Made by a program: the position numbers and the translations under genes
DNA from: Crossiella sp. SN42
GTDB lineage: Bacteria > Actinomycetota > Actinomycetes > Mycobacteriales > Pseudonocardiaceae
Direction of reading: 5' to 3'
Assembly (NCBI RefSeq): GCF_023897065.1
Contig: NZ_JAMHIV010000019.1
Location: 124,001-188,000, forward strand
DNA length: 64,000 bases
Notes under the pieces: model-generated
What the model was told of the DNA's origin: nothing
The model's input: only the letters and a program-made list of their open reading frames with translations
Database searches by the model: none
Part shown: positions 48,989 through 56,039 of the stretch, one piece after another
Numbering within the stretch: the first letter of the stretch is position 1
How the letters are laid out: each line of letters opens with the position of its first letter

Positions 48989-50160
48989 CCCAGCACCGCC
49001 GCCCGATCCACCCGGAACGGCCGCGGATCCACCCGCGGTTCCCGCCCCAAAACCAAGTCCGCCAACAGTTCCCCGGTAGCCGGCGCCAACCCGATCCCCG
49101 CCCCCTCATGCCCGGTCGCGTGCCACAACCCGGGCACCCGCGGATCCGCCCCGATGATCGGCAGATGGTCCGGCGCATAAGGCCGGAACCCGCCGTAGGC
49201 CCGCATCACCGGCACCCCGCCCAGCACCGGGAACAACGCCATCGCCTTGACCGCCAGCTCCCGCAACACCCGCACCCGCACGGTGTCGTCGAACCCGACC
49301 CGCTCCCGGCTGGACCCGATCAACACCGTCCCCGCCCGAGTCGCCTCCACCACCGCAGAGGTCTGCAACGCGGCATCCCCGCTGGCCACCGCCCCGACGT
49401 AGTCGCCGTCATAAACCTTGTGCGCCACCACATCCGGCAACGGCCCGGTCACCAGCACCATGCCCCGCCGCGGCAACACCCTGATCGGCGCCCCGGCCCG
49501 CGCCGCGAACTCCCCGGCCCACGGCCCACAGGCGTTCACCACCGCCCCACACCGGATGACCCCAGCGCTGGTCAGCACCCCACCGGACACCAGCCCCAGC
49601 GCCGTCACCCCGGTCCGCACCGGAATCCCCCGCAACAACGCCATCGCCGCCAGCACCGGCTGAACCTGGGCGTCCTCCGGGTAGTGCACGGCCCCGGTGA
49701 CCTGCCGGGTCAGATGCGGCTCCAGCGCCCAGGGATCGTCGACCACCCTGGCGTCGACTCCGGCCTCCCGCTGCGCCGCCGCGAAGTCGTAGAGCGGCCC
49801 CGGGTCGCCGGTGGCCACGGTCAGCCCGCCCTTGGCCTCCCACTCGACCCCGGCCAACTCGGCCAACGCCACGTCGCCGACCGGCCCAGCCAGCGAGCCG
49901 CCGCCTCCAGCCGCCCCGCCCGCCACCCGCCCCAGCTCCGCCAGTAGCTCCGGCCACCGCCGCCGCGACTCCACCGCCAGCTCCAGCTCCGGCCCCGGCT
50001 CCTTGTCCGAGACCAGCACGTTCCCTTCCCCCGCCGCCGTGGTCCCCGAAGCGGGCGCGCCCCGGTCCAGCACCTCGACCCGCAACCCGGCCCGCCGCAG
50101 CGCGTAGGCGCACGCCGCCCCGACCATCCCCGCCCCGACCACCACGACGTCCGGTCGCAC
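48985..50160 (-). CDS. D-amino-acid-oxidase-family FAD subunit, probable D-hydroxyproline dehydrogenase catalytic subunit
   Basis: This is a 391-residue protein of the DadA/glycine oxidase fold. It has an FAD motif at the N-terminus (VVVVGAGMVGAACAYALRRAGL), AAGEGNVLVS near 50, and a C-terminal ATGHEGAGIGLAPATGELLADLV flavin loop. In this operon it is expected to oxidise cis-4-hydroxy-D-proline to 1-pyrroline-4-hydroxy-2-carboxylate. GTG 50160 is chosen because GGGAGG precedes it at proper spacing; a GTG six bases upstream has the ribosome site too close. It is the first metabolic gene behind the operator and promoter at 50.17-50.23 kb. Confidence 0.86.
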   Translation of the reverse strand: MRPDVVVVGAGMVGAACAYALRRAGLRVEVLDRGAPASGTTAAGEGNVLVSDKEPGPELELAVESRRRWPELLAELGRVAGGAAGGGGSLAGPVGDVALAELAGVEWEAKGGLTVATGDPGPLYDFAAAQREAGVDARVVDDPWALEPHLTRQVTGAVHYPEDAQVQPVLAAMALLRGIPVRTGVTALGLVSGGVLTSAGVIRCGAVVNACGPWAGEFAARAGAPIRVLPRRGMVLVTGPLPDVVAHKVYDGDYVGAVASGDAALQTSAVVEATRAGTVLIGSSRERVGFDDTVRVRVLRELAVKAMALFPVLGGVPVMRAYGGFRPYAPDHLPIIGADPRVPGLWHATGHEGAGIGLAPATGELLADLVLGREPRVDPRPFRVDRAAVLG

Positions 50161-50173
50161 ACCCACCTCCCAC

Positions 50174-50191
50174 CGTTCAGTAAAATGAACG
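50174..50191. promoter_or_regulatory. XRE-cupin operator of the hydroxyproline operon
   Basis: CGTTCA-GTAAAA-TGAACG is a perfect 6-6-6 inverted repeat. It begins at the predicted transcription start of the hydroxyproline operon, as a roadblock or start-site operator would. The core GTTC-N8-GAAC equals that of the azl operator at 4003-4018. Confidence 0.72.
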
Positions 50192-50197
50192 ATCTCG

Positions 50198-50226
50198 AGG
50201 CTAGGTCCCGCACCCGCCGCCGTCAA
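50198..50226 (-). promoter_or_regulatory. Promoter of the hydroxyproline operon
   Basis: On the minus strand, TTGACG (50226-50221), a 17-base spacer and TAGCCT (50203-50198) give a canonical vegetative promoter. It lies in the gap between the XRE-cupin stop and the oxidase gene. Transcription would start near 50191, at the edge of the operator dyad. Confidence 0.68.
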
Positions 50227-50232
50227 CGGCGA

Positions 50233-50787
50233 CTACTGCGCCGGATGCTCGAGCAGCAGCACCGACCGCACCTCGCCGTCCACCGCGGCGTACTGGTGCG
50301 GCGTCCCGGCCCGGAACCGCACATAGTCCCCCGGCCCGATCTCGTGCGCCCGCCCGTGCACCGTCACCCGCAACGTCCCGGTCACCACCGCGGTGTGCTC
50401 AAACCCGGGATGACCTGCGGATTCCTGCACCACTCCGGGCCGCACCCGCTGGTCGTAGACCTCCACCACCGCCCCGCCGTGCTCGATCCGGCGCAGCAGC
50501 CGCAGGTCGACCGCCTCCCCGCTGAGCACCTCCAGGTCGGCCGAGCGCACCACCACCACGTCCGGATCGACCGCCTCGGTCAGCAGGCCCGACACCGGCA
50601 CATCCAAAGCGTTCGACAAACTGAACACCGTCTCGATGGTCGGATTGCCCGACCCGGACTCCAGCTGGGACAGCGTGCCCTTGGCGATCCCGGACCGGCG
50701 GGCCAGCTCCGACAGGGATATGCCCAGCGCCTCCCGCCGCTCCCGCAGGTTCGCGCCGAGCACCTGCCCCGCCCGCTGACTCGTCAT
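50233..50787 (-). CDS. XRE family regulator with cupin domain, hydroxyproline operon
   Basis: This is a 184-residue regulator with HTH at about residues 10-65 (LRERREALGISLSELARRSGIAKGTLSQLESGSGNPT) and a C-terminal cupin (GHPGFEHTAVVTGTLRV, IGPGDYVRFRAGTPHQYAAVDG). ATG 50787 has GGAGGCGGT directly upstream; an earlier ATG at 50814 does not. It lies immediately upstream of the hydroxyproline operon on the same strand and is divergent from a phosphotriesterase-family gene. It probably represses the operon through the dyad at 50174-50191. It is paralogous to the azl regulator at 4.1 kb. Confidence 0.88.
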   Translation of the reverse strand: MTSQRAGQVLGANLRERREALGISLSELARRSGIAKGTLSQLESGSGNPTIETVFSLSNALDVPVSGLLTEAVDPDVVVVRSADLEVLSGEAVDLRLLRRIEHGGAVVEVYDQRVRPGVVQESAGHPGFEHTAVVTGTLRVTVHGRAHEIGPGDYVRFRAGTPHQYAAVDGEVRSVLLLEHPAQ

Positions 50788-50837
50788 ACCGCCTCCTTGA
50801 CCGTGCCGGCCCATCGCACCACATCCGCCCGGCTGGT

Positions 50838-51818
50838 ATGCAGAAGGACATGCCCACCGTGCCCACCGTCAGCGGCAACAAGGACCTCGACCAGCTCGGC
50901 CGGACCCTGATGCACGAGCACGTGTTCGTCCAGGACACCGAGCTGATGGCCAACTACCCGCACCTGTGGGACGAGGAAGCCGAGATCGAGGCCGCCGCCA
51001 CCCGCCTGCGCGCCCTGCACGCCACCGGCATCAGCACCATCGCCGATCCCACCGTCCTCGGCCTCGGCCGCGACCTGCCCCGCCTGCTCCGGGTGTCGGC
51101 GCGGGTCCCCGAACTCACCATCATCGTCGCCACCGGCCTGTACACCTACCGCGACGTGCCGCTGAGCCTGCACCACCGGGGCCCCGGCACCATCCTCGGC
51201 GGCGACGACCCGCTGATCCCGCTGTTCATCCACGACCTCACCGAAGGTATCGCCGGCACCGGCGTCCGCGCCGCCTTCCTCAAGTGCGCCGCCGACGTGC
51301 ACGGCCTCACCCCGGATGTCACCAGGGTGCTGCACGCGGTGATCGCCGCCCACCACCACACCGGCGCCCCCATCACCGTGCACACCAGCACCACCAACGA
51401 CACCCCGCAAGAAGTCCAGGCCCTGCTCAAGTCCGAAGGCGTCGACCTCTCCCGCGTGATCCTCGGCCACGTAGGCGACACCGCCGACCTGGACCTGCTG
51501 AAACGCCTGGCGGACAACGGCTCCTACCTCGGCATGGACCGCTTCGGCCTGGACCTGATGCTCCCCGCCGAGCAACGCATCGAAACCGTCCGCGCGCTCT
51601 GCGAAGCGGGCTACGCCGAACGCATGGTGCTGTCCCAGGACAGTTGTAGCCACATCGACTGGTTCCCACCTGGCCTGAAGGAGCAGATCCTGCCGAACTG
51701 GCGCTACGACTACCTCTCCGACACGGTCATCCCCGCCCTGCTCGCCCAGGGCGTCTGCCAAGCGGACATCGACCAGATGCTGATCACCAACCCCCGCGAC
51801 TACTTCACTCCAGCCTGA
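50838..51818 (+). CDS. Phosphotriesterase-family metal-dependent hydrolase
   Basis: This is a 326-residue amidohydrolase-superfamily protein with the full binuclear metal set: H26 and H28 in MHEHVF, the bridging lysine K149 in FLKCAAD, H182 in TVHTST, H211 in LGHVGD and D268 in SQDSCSH. Relatives hydrolyse lactones or phosphoesters; paraoxonase-like lactonase activity is common, but the substrate cannot be read from the sequence. It diverges from the XRE-cupin regulator across 50 bases, so it may belong to the same regulon. A link to hydroxyproline or peptide use is only contextual. Confidence 0.85.
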   Translation: MQKDMPTVPTVSGNKDLDQLGRTLMHEHVFVQDTELMANYPHLWDEEAEIEAAATRLRALHATGISTIADPTVLGLGRDLPRLLRVSARVPELTIIVATGLYTYRDVPLSLHHRGPGTILGGDDPLIPLFIHDLTEGIAGTGVRAAFLKCAADVHGLTPDVTRVLHAVIAAHHHTGAPITVHTSTTNDTPQEVQALLKSEGVDLSRVILGHVGDTADLDLLKRLADNGSYLGMDRFGLDLMLPAEQRIETVRALCEAGYAERMVLSQDSCSHIDWFPPGLKEQILPNWRYDYLSDTVIPALLAQGVCQADIDQMLITNPRDYFTPA

Positions 51819-51909
51819 GCAGTGCCGCAGAGGTCTGCTGGGTCGCGAACCGGGCGCTGGCCGGAATACTCGCGAGACTCCGGTACGGCAGCTGTGGCAG
51901 CCTGCGGAC

Positions 51910-52248
51910 ATGTCCGAGCTGCGCGTCCACGCAGGCCGTCACTATGCCGTTCAGTTCCACTACGCCCTGTCGGACGATGCCTGGTGTGTGGAGCTGAGCG
52001 AGGCCGTCCCGGCGCCGGCCGCGTGGGCCGAGATTCCCCATGCCGAGACGCACCTGCCTGGAGACGCCTTCCTGGTGGCGGTGATACCCGATGAGGACCC
52101 GCACCGGGAACCGACCGTCCACATCCACAGCCACGAGGAGCGCGCCATCCCCTACGAGATCATGCGCTGGTTCATGGAACAGGTGGCCGAGGAGGTCGAA
52201 CGCTGTCGCATCGCGTTGGCACAGGGAGAACCCGAAGCAGCGGAATGA
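51910..52248 (+). CDS. Hypothetical protein
   Basis: This is a 112-residue acidic soluble protein with no recognised domain. It has a histidine-rich stretch in the second half (PTVHIHSHEERAIPYEIMRWFMEQVAEEVERCR), with an amphipathic C-terminal helix. Two shorter blocks (HAGRHYAVQFHYALSDDAWCVEL and HLPGDAFLVAVIPDEDPH) suggest a compact beta-alpha fold. ATG 51910 lacks a strong ribosome site. It ends on the base before the convergent thiolase gene stop begins. Confidence 0.55.
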   Translation: MSELRVHAGRHYAVQFHYALSDDAWCVELSEAVPAPAAWAEIPHAETHLPGDAFLVAVIPDEDPHREPTVHIHSHEERAIPYEIMRWFMEQVAEEVERCRIALAQGEPEAAE

Positions 52249-53406
52249 TCAGTCCCCCAGCCGCTCGATGATCGTGACGTTCGCCTGCCCCCCGCCCTCA
52301 CACATCGTCTGCAACCCGAACCGCCCCCCACTCCGCTCCAGCTCGTTCACCAACGTCGCCGTCAGCTTCGTCCCGGTAGCCCCAATGGGATGCCCCAACG
52401 CGATCCCCCCGCCGTTCACGTTCACCTTCTCCAACGGCACCTCCAACTCCCGCGCCCAAGCCAGCACCACACTTGCGAACGCCTCATTGACCTCGAACAG
52501 ATCGATGTCCGCCACCCCCATCTCCGCCTTCCGCAACGCATGCCGGGTGGCCCGGATCGGCGCGGTCAACATCGCCACCGGATCCGCCCCGCGCGCCGAC
52601 AGGTGGTGCACCCGCGCCCGGGGCCGCAACCCGAAGCGCCGCACCGCGTCTTCCGAGGCGACCAGCACCGCGCTGGCCCCGTCCGCCAGCTGGCTGGACA
52701 ACGCCGCGGTGATCCTCCCGTTCTCCCGCAACGGTTTCAGCCCGGCCATCCGCGCCAACGTGGTGTCCGGGCGCGGGCACTCGTCGTCGGTCAGCTCGCC
52801 GCAGTCCACGATCTCGCAGTCGAACCGGCCCTCCGCCCGCGCCGTCACCGCCCGTTCGTGGCTGGCCAGCGCGAACTCCTCCATCTCCGCTCGGCTGATC
52901 TCCCACCGCACCGCGATGTGGTCCGCCGCCCGGAACTGGGACAGCTCCTCATCGCCGTACCGGTGCGCCCAGCCGGGTGAGAGGGCGGTGGGGCTGGGGT
53001 CGCCGAACTGTTCGCCGACGGTCATCGCCGAGCCGATCGGGATCCGGCTCATGCTCTGCACCCCGCCGGCCACCACCAGGTCCGCCGTCCCGCTCATCAC
53101 CGCCTGGGCGGCGAAGTGCAGGGCCTGCTGGCTGGATCCGCACTGGCGGTCCACCGTCACGCCCGGCACCTGTTCCGGGTAGCCCGCGACCAGCCAGGCG
53201 GTGCGGGCGATGTCGCCGGCCTGGGCGCCGATGGTGTCCACGCAACCGAACATCACATCGTCCACTTCGGACGGATCGGCGTCGGTGCGCTCGAACAGGG
53301 CGGTGATCACGTGGGCGCCCAGGTCAGCCGGGTGGATCGTGCTGAGTCCGCCGCCCCGGCGACCGACCGGAGTGCGTACTGCGTCGATGAGGTACGCCTC
53401 GGGCAC
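52249..53406 (-). CDS. fadA6: Acetyl-CoA acetyltransferase, FadA6-like steroid-ring thiolase
   Basis: This is a 385-residue thiolase. The nucleophile is C89 in DRQCGSSQQA, H339 lies in GHPIGATGTK, and C369 lies in MCEGGGQAN. Thiolases cleave 3-oxoacyl-CoAs with free CoA. Position next to kstR2 matches mycobacterial fadA6, which acts late in breakdown of the steroid C and D rings. GTG 53406 has AGGAGG upstream; earlier in-frame starts run into the regulator gene. It is 17 bases downstream of the TetR/KstR2 stop on the same strand. Confidence 0.86.
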   Translation of the reverse strand: MPEAYLIDAVRTPVGRRGGGLSTIHPADLGAHVITALFERTDADPSEVDDVMFGCVDTIGAQAGDIARTAWLVAGYPEQVPGVTVDRQCGSSQQALHFAAQAVMSGTADLVVAGGVQSMSRIPIGSAMTVGEQFGDPSPTALSPGWAHRYGDEELSQFRAADHIAVRWEISRAEMEEFALASHERAVTARAEGRFDCEIVDCGELTDDECPRPDTTLARMAGLKPLRENGRITAALSSQLADGASAVLVASEDAVRRFGLRPRARVHHLSARGADPVAMLTAPIRATRHALRKAEMGVADIDLFEVNEAFASVVLAWARELEVPLEKVNVNGGGIALGHPIGATGTKLTATLVNELERSGGRFGLQTMCEGGGQANVTIIERLGD

Positions 53407-53423
53407 GGGGATCCTCCTTGTGA

Positions 53424-54047
53424 CTAGGGCTTTCTGGCCGGGCGTCGCCGGGTGGCGATGCCTTCGAGCAGGATGCCGAGGTACTGCCGGGCCACATCGC
53501 CCGCGGAGAGCGCGCCGTCGGGCCGGTACCAGTGCACCGCGACCCACACCGTGTCCCGGACGAACCGGTACACCAGCTCGACATCCAGGTCCGGCCGGAA
53601 CACCCCGGCGCGCACCCCGTCCTCCAGGATGCCGACCCACAGCTTGCGGAACTCCACGTTGTGGTCGCCGAGGTAGGCGAAGCGTTCCTGCTGGGCCAGG
53701 TGCTTGGCCTCGTTCTGGTAGATCGCCACCTCGGCGTGGTGGGCGTCGATGCACTCGAAGGAGGTGATCACCACCTGTTCCAGGCGCTGCCGCGGCCCCA
53801 GCCCACCGGCCTCGATCTCCCGGTAGCGGCCGAAGAGCTCGTCGAGGAAGTTGCGCAGGATCTCATCGGCCATCGACTCCTTCGAGTCGAAGTGGTGGTA
53901 CAGGCTGCCGGAGAGGATGCCTGCCGCGTCGGCGATGTCGCGGACCGTGGTCGCCCGGAAGCCGCGGTCGGCGAAGAGTCGCGCGGCCAGCGCGAGCAGT
54001 TCCGCGCGGCGCTGCGATCCGCTCTCGGGGGCACGTTTGGCTGTCAC
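53424..54047 (-). CDS. kstR2: TetR-family regulator KstR2
   Basis: This is a 207-residue TetR-family protein. The DNA-binding segment RATTVRDIADAAGILSGSLYHHFDSKESM and the core RPDLDVELVYRFVRDTVWVAVHWYRP strongly resemble mycobacterial KstR2. KstR2 represses genes for the steroid C/D-ring fragment HIP and is released by HIP-CoA. Its recognition sequence AnCAAGnnCTTGnT is present perfectly at 56014-56027 in the fadE30-fadD3 promoter region. GTG 54047 has AAGGAG upstream. It lies in the leftward operon fadE30-ipdF-kstR2-fadA6 and so would regulate itself. Confidence 0.92.
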   Translation of the reverse strand: MTAKRAPESGSQRRAELLALAARLFADRGFRATTVRDIADAAGILSGSLYHHFDSKESMADEILRNFLDELFGRYREIEAGGLGPRQRLEQVVITSFECIDAHHAEVAIYQNEAKHLAQQERFAYLGDHNVEFRKLWVGILEDGVRAGVFRPDLDVELVYRFVRDTVWVAVHWYRPDGALSAGDVARQYLGILLEGIATRRRPARKP

Positions 54048-54058
54048 GGTTCTCCTTG

Positions 54059-54829
54059 TCACGGGTGCTGGCTGCTCACCGACAGCACCTCGCCGGTGAG
54101 GTAGGTGGCGTAGTCGCTGGCCAGGAACACCATCACGGTGGCCACCTCCCAGGGCTGCGCCGCCCGGCCGAACGCCTCCCGCCCGGCCAGTTCGGTGAGC
54201 AGCTCGTCGCTGGTCACCTTGGCCAGGAAGGGGTGTGCGGCCAGGCTGGGCGCGACCGCGTTGACCCGGATCCCGTGCTGGGCCACATCCAGCGCGGTGC
54301 ACCGGGTGAACGCCATCACGCCAGCCTTGGCCGCAGCGTAGTGCGCCTGCCCGGCCTGGGCGCGCCATCCGATCACCGAGGCGTTGTTCACGATCGCGCC
54401 CCCGCCGCCCTGTGCGACCATCAGTCGCAGCGCGGCCCTGGTGCAGCGGAAGGTCCCGTTCAGGGTGACGTCGAGGACCCGCTGCCACTGCTCGTCGGTC
54501 ATCTCCAGTACCGAGGCGGTGCCGCCGAGACCCGCGTTGTTCACCACCACGTCGATCCGTCCGAAGTGGACAGTCGCGCCGGTGAACAGGGCCTGCACCT
54601 GGCTTTCGTCGGTGACGTCGCAGGGAATGCCGGTGACCTGCTCGCCATGTTCGGCGGCCAGCCGCTCGACGGTCTCGGCCAGCCGCCGCTCATGCCAGTC
54701 GCTGACCACCACGGCCGCGCCCTCCAGCAGGCAGCGTTCCGCGGTGGCCGAGCCGATGCCGGTGCCCGCGGCGGCGGTGACCACCGCGACCTTGCCGGTC
54801 AACAGCCCGTGTCCCGCTGGTGGTCTCAC
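54059..54829 (-). CDS. ipdF: SDR acting in steroid C/D-ring breakdown (IpdF-like)
   Basis: This is a 256-residue short-chain dehydrogenase with TAAAGTGIGSATAERC near the N-terminus, NNAGLGG near 93, NNASVIGWRAQAGQAHYAAAKAG covering the catalytic Ser, Tyr and Lys, and a C-terminal YLTGEVLSVSSQHP. In mycobacteria the gene between kstR2 and fadE30 encodes the dehydrogenase/reductase IpdF acting on 5-hydroxy-HIC-CoA-type intermediates. GTG 54829 overlaps the fadE30 stop (GTGA). The assignment rests mainly on synteny plus family. Confidence 0.83.
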   Translation of the reverse strand: MRPPAGHGLLTGKVAVVTAAAGTGIGSATAERCLLEGAAVVVSDWHERRLAETVERLAAEHGEQVTGIPCDVTDESQVQALFTGATVHFGRIDVVVNNAGLGGTASVLEMTDEQWQRVLDVTLNGTFRCTRAALRLMVAQGGGGAIVNNASVIGWRAQAGQAHYAAAKAGVMAFTRCTALDVAQHGIRVNAVAPSLAAHPFLAKVTSDELLTELAGREAFGRAAQPWEVATVMVFLASDYATYLTGEVLSVSSQHP

Positions 54830-55965
54830 GGCCGGACCTCCTTGGGCAGTCCCAGAACCCGTTCGGCGATGATGTTGCGCTGGATCTCGTCCGACCCGCC
54901 GTAGATGGTGTCCGCCCGGCTGAACAGGAACAGCCGCTGCCACCGGTCCAGCTCGCCCGGCGCGGTCAGTCCGGCCGCGCCGCGCACCGCCATCGCCAGC
55001 TCGCCGAGCCCCCGGTGCCAGCGGGACCAGCACAGCTTGGCCACCGAGGCCTCGTAGCCGGTGCCCGGCCCGGACATCGTGCGCAGCGCCTGCGCGCGCA
55101 TCACCTCCAGCCCGATCCAGGCCCTGGTCAGCCGTTCCCGGATGCCGGGTTCGGCCAGTGCGCCGGTCTGCCTGGCCACCTCGACCAGCGCGGCCAGCTC
55201 GTTGCGGAACCCGACCTGCTGTCCCAGCGTCGCCGCGCCCCGCTCCACGGCGAGGGTGCCCATGGCCACCCGCCAGCCGTCACCCGGTTGGCCCACAACG
55301 AGTTCCGCCGGGGTGCGGGCGTCGTCGAAGAAGACCTCGTTGAACTCGGCGGTGCCGGTGAGCTGCCGGATCGGCCGCACCCGCACGCCGGGCTGGTCCA
55401 TCGGGATCAGCAGGTAGGACAGTCCGGCTTGCCGCCGTGACCCGGGTTCGGTGCGCACCAGCGCGAAGCACCACTGGGCCAGATGGGCGAGGGAGGTCCA
55501 CACCTTCTGCCCGTTGACCACCCATTCGCCGCCGTCCAGCCGGGCCGAGGTGCGCACCGCGGCCAGGTCGGAACCGGCCTCCGGTTCGGAGTAGCCCTGG
55601 CACCACAGCTCGCGCACCGCGGCGATCCCGGGCAGGAACCGCTGCCGCTGTTCGGGTGAACCGAAGGCGATCAGCGTGGGCCCCAGCAGTTCCTCACCCA
55701 CGTGGCTCACCCTGGCCGGGGCCCCGGCCCGCGCGTACTCCTCGTGGAAGATCACCTGCTGGGCCACCGGCAGGCCGCGTCCGCCGTGCTCGACCGGCCA
55801 GCCGAGGCAGGTCCAGCCCGCCGCGGCCAGGTGCCGGTCCCAGGCCAGCCGCTGCTCGAAGGCCTCGTGCTCGCGGCCGGGGCCGCCAAGTCCGCGCAGG
55901 GCGGCGAAATCGCCGGTCAGGTTGGCCGTGAGCCAGTCCCTGACCGAGCGCCGGAACGGATCCAT
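54826..55965 (-). CDS. fadE30: Acyl-CoA dehydrogenase FadE30-like
   Basis: This is a 379-residue acyl-CoA dehydrogenase with [33 protein letters not shown] and the C-terminal [23 protein letters not shown]. Gly stands where classical enzymes have Glu in the YEGT motif, so any catalytic base must lie elsewhere, as in several actinobacterial FadE groups. By synteny it oxidises the propionyl side chain CoA ester of the steroid C/D-ring fragment. ATG 55965 is chosen over an upstream ATG at 56022 that would overlap the KstR2 box. It is the first gene of the leftward KstR2-controlled operon. Confidence 0.87.
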   Translation of the reverse strand: MDPFRRSVRDWLTANLTGDFAALRGLGGPGREHEAFEQRLAWDRHLAAAGWTCLGWPVEHGGRGLPVAQQVIFHEEYARAGAPARVSHVGEELLGPTLIAFGSPEQRQRFLPGIAAVRELWCQGYSEPEAGSDLAAVRTSARLDGGEWVVNGQKVWTSLAHLAQWCFALVRTEPGSRRQAGLSYLLIPMDQPGVRVRPIRQLTGTAEFNEVFFDDARTPAELVVGQPGDGWRVAMGTLAVERGAATLGQQVGFRNELAALVEVARQTGALAEPGIRERLTRAWIGLEVMRAQALRTMSGPGTGYEASVAKLCWSRWHRGLGELAMAVRGAAGLTAPGELDRWQRLFLFSRADTIYGGSDEIQRNIIAERVLGLPKEVRP

Positions 55966-56001
55966 GTCGGCCTCCAGGCTTCTCAAGGCGCACCGACCTG
56001 C

Positions 56002-56015
56002 GTAGGCTAGCCTAC
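56002..56015. promoter_or_regulatory. 14-base perfect palindrome in the fadE30-fadD3 intergenic region
   Basis: GTAGGCTAGCCTAC reads the same on both strands and overlaps the KstR2 box by two bases. Its TAGGCT/TAGCCT halves could serve as -10 elements for both divergent promoters. It is too short and off-register to be an iron box. Confidence 0.5.
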
Positions 56016-56027
56016 CAAGCACTTGCT
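56014..56027. promoter_or_regulatory. KstR2 operator
   Basis: ACCAAGCACTTGCT matches the known KstR2 motif AnCAAGnnCTTGnT at every defined position. The arms extend to CCAAG-N6-CTTGG on the outside. It lies 12 bases upstream of fadD3 and 49 bases upstream of fadE30, so one site can control both divergent operons. Confidence 0.88.
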
Positions 56028-56039
56028 TGGAGGTGTTCG

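Noticed and set aside
56002-56015. Iron box in the fadE30-fadD3 intergenic region
   Set aside because: GTAGGCTAGCCTAC contains AGGCT/AGCCT halves, but it is only 14 bases long and does not fit the 19-base DtxR/IdeR spacing.
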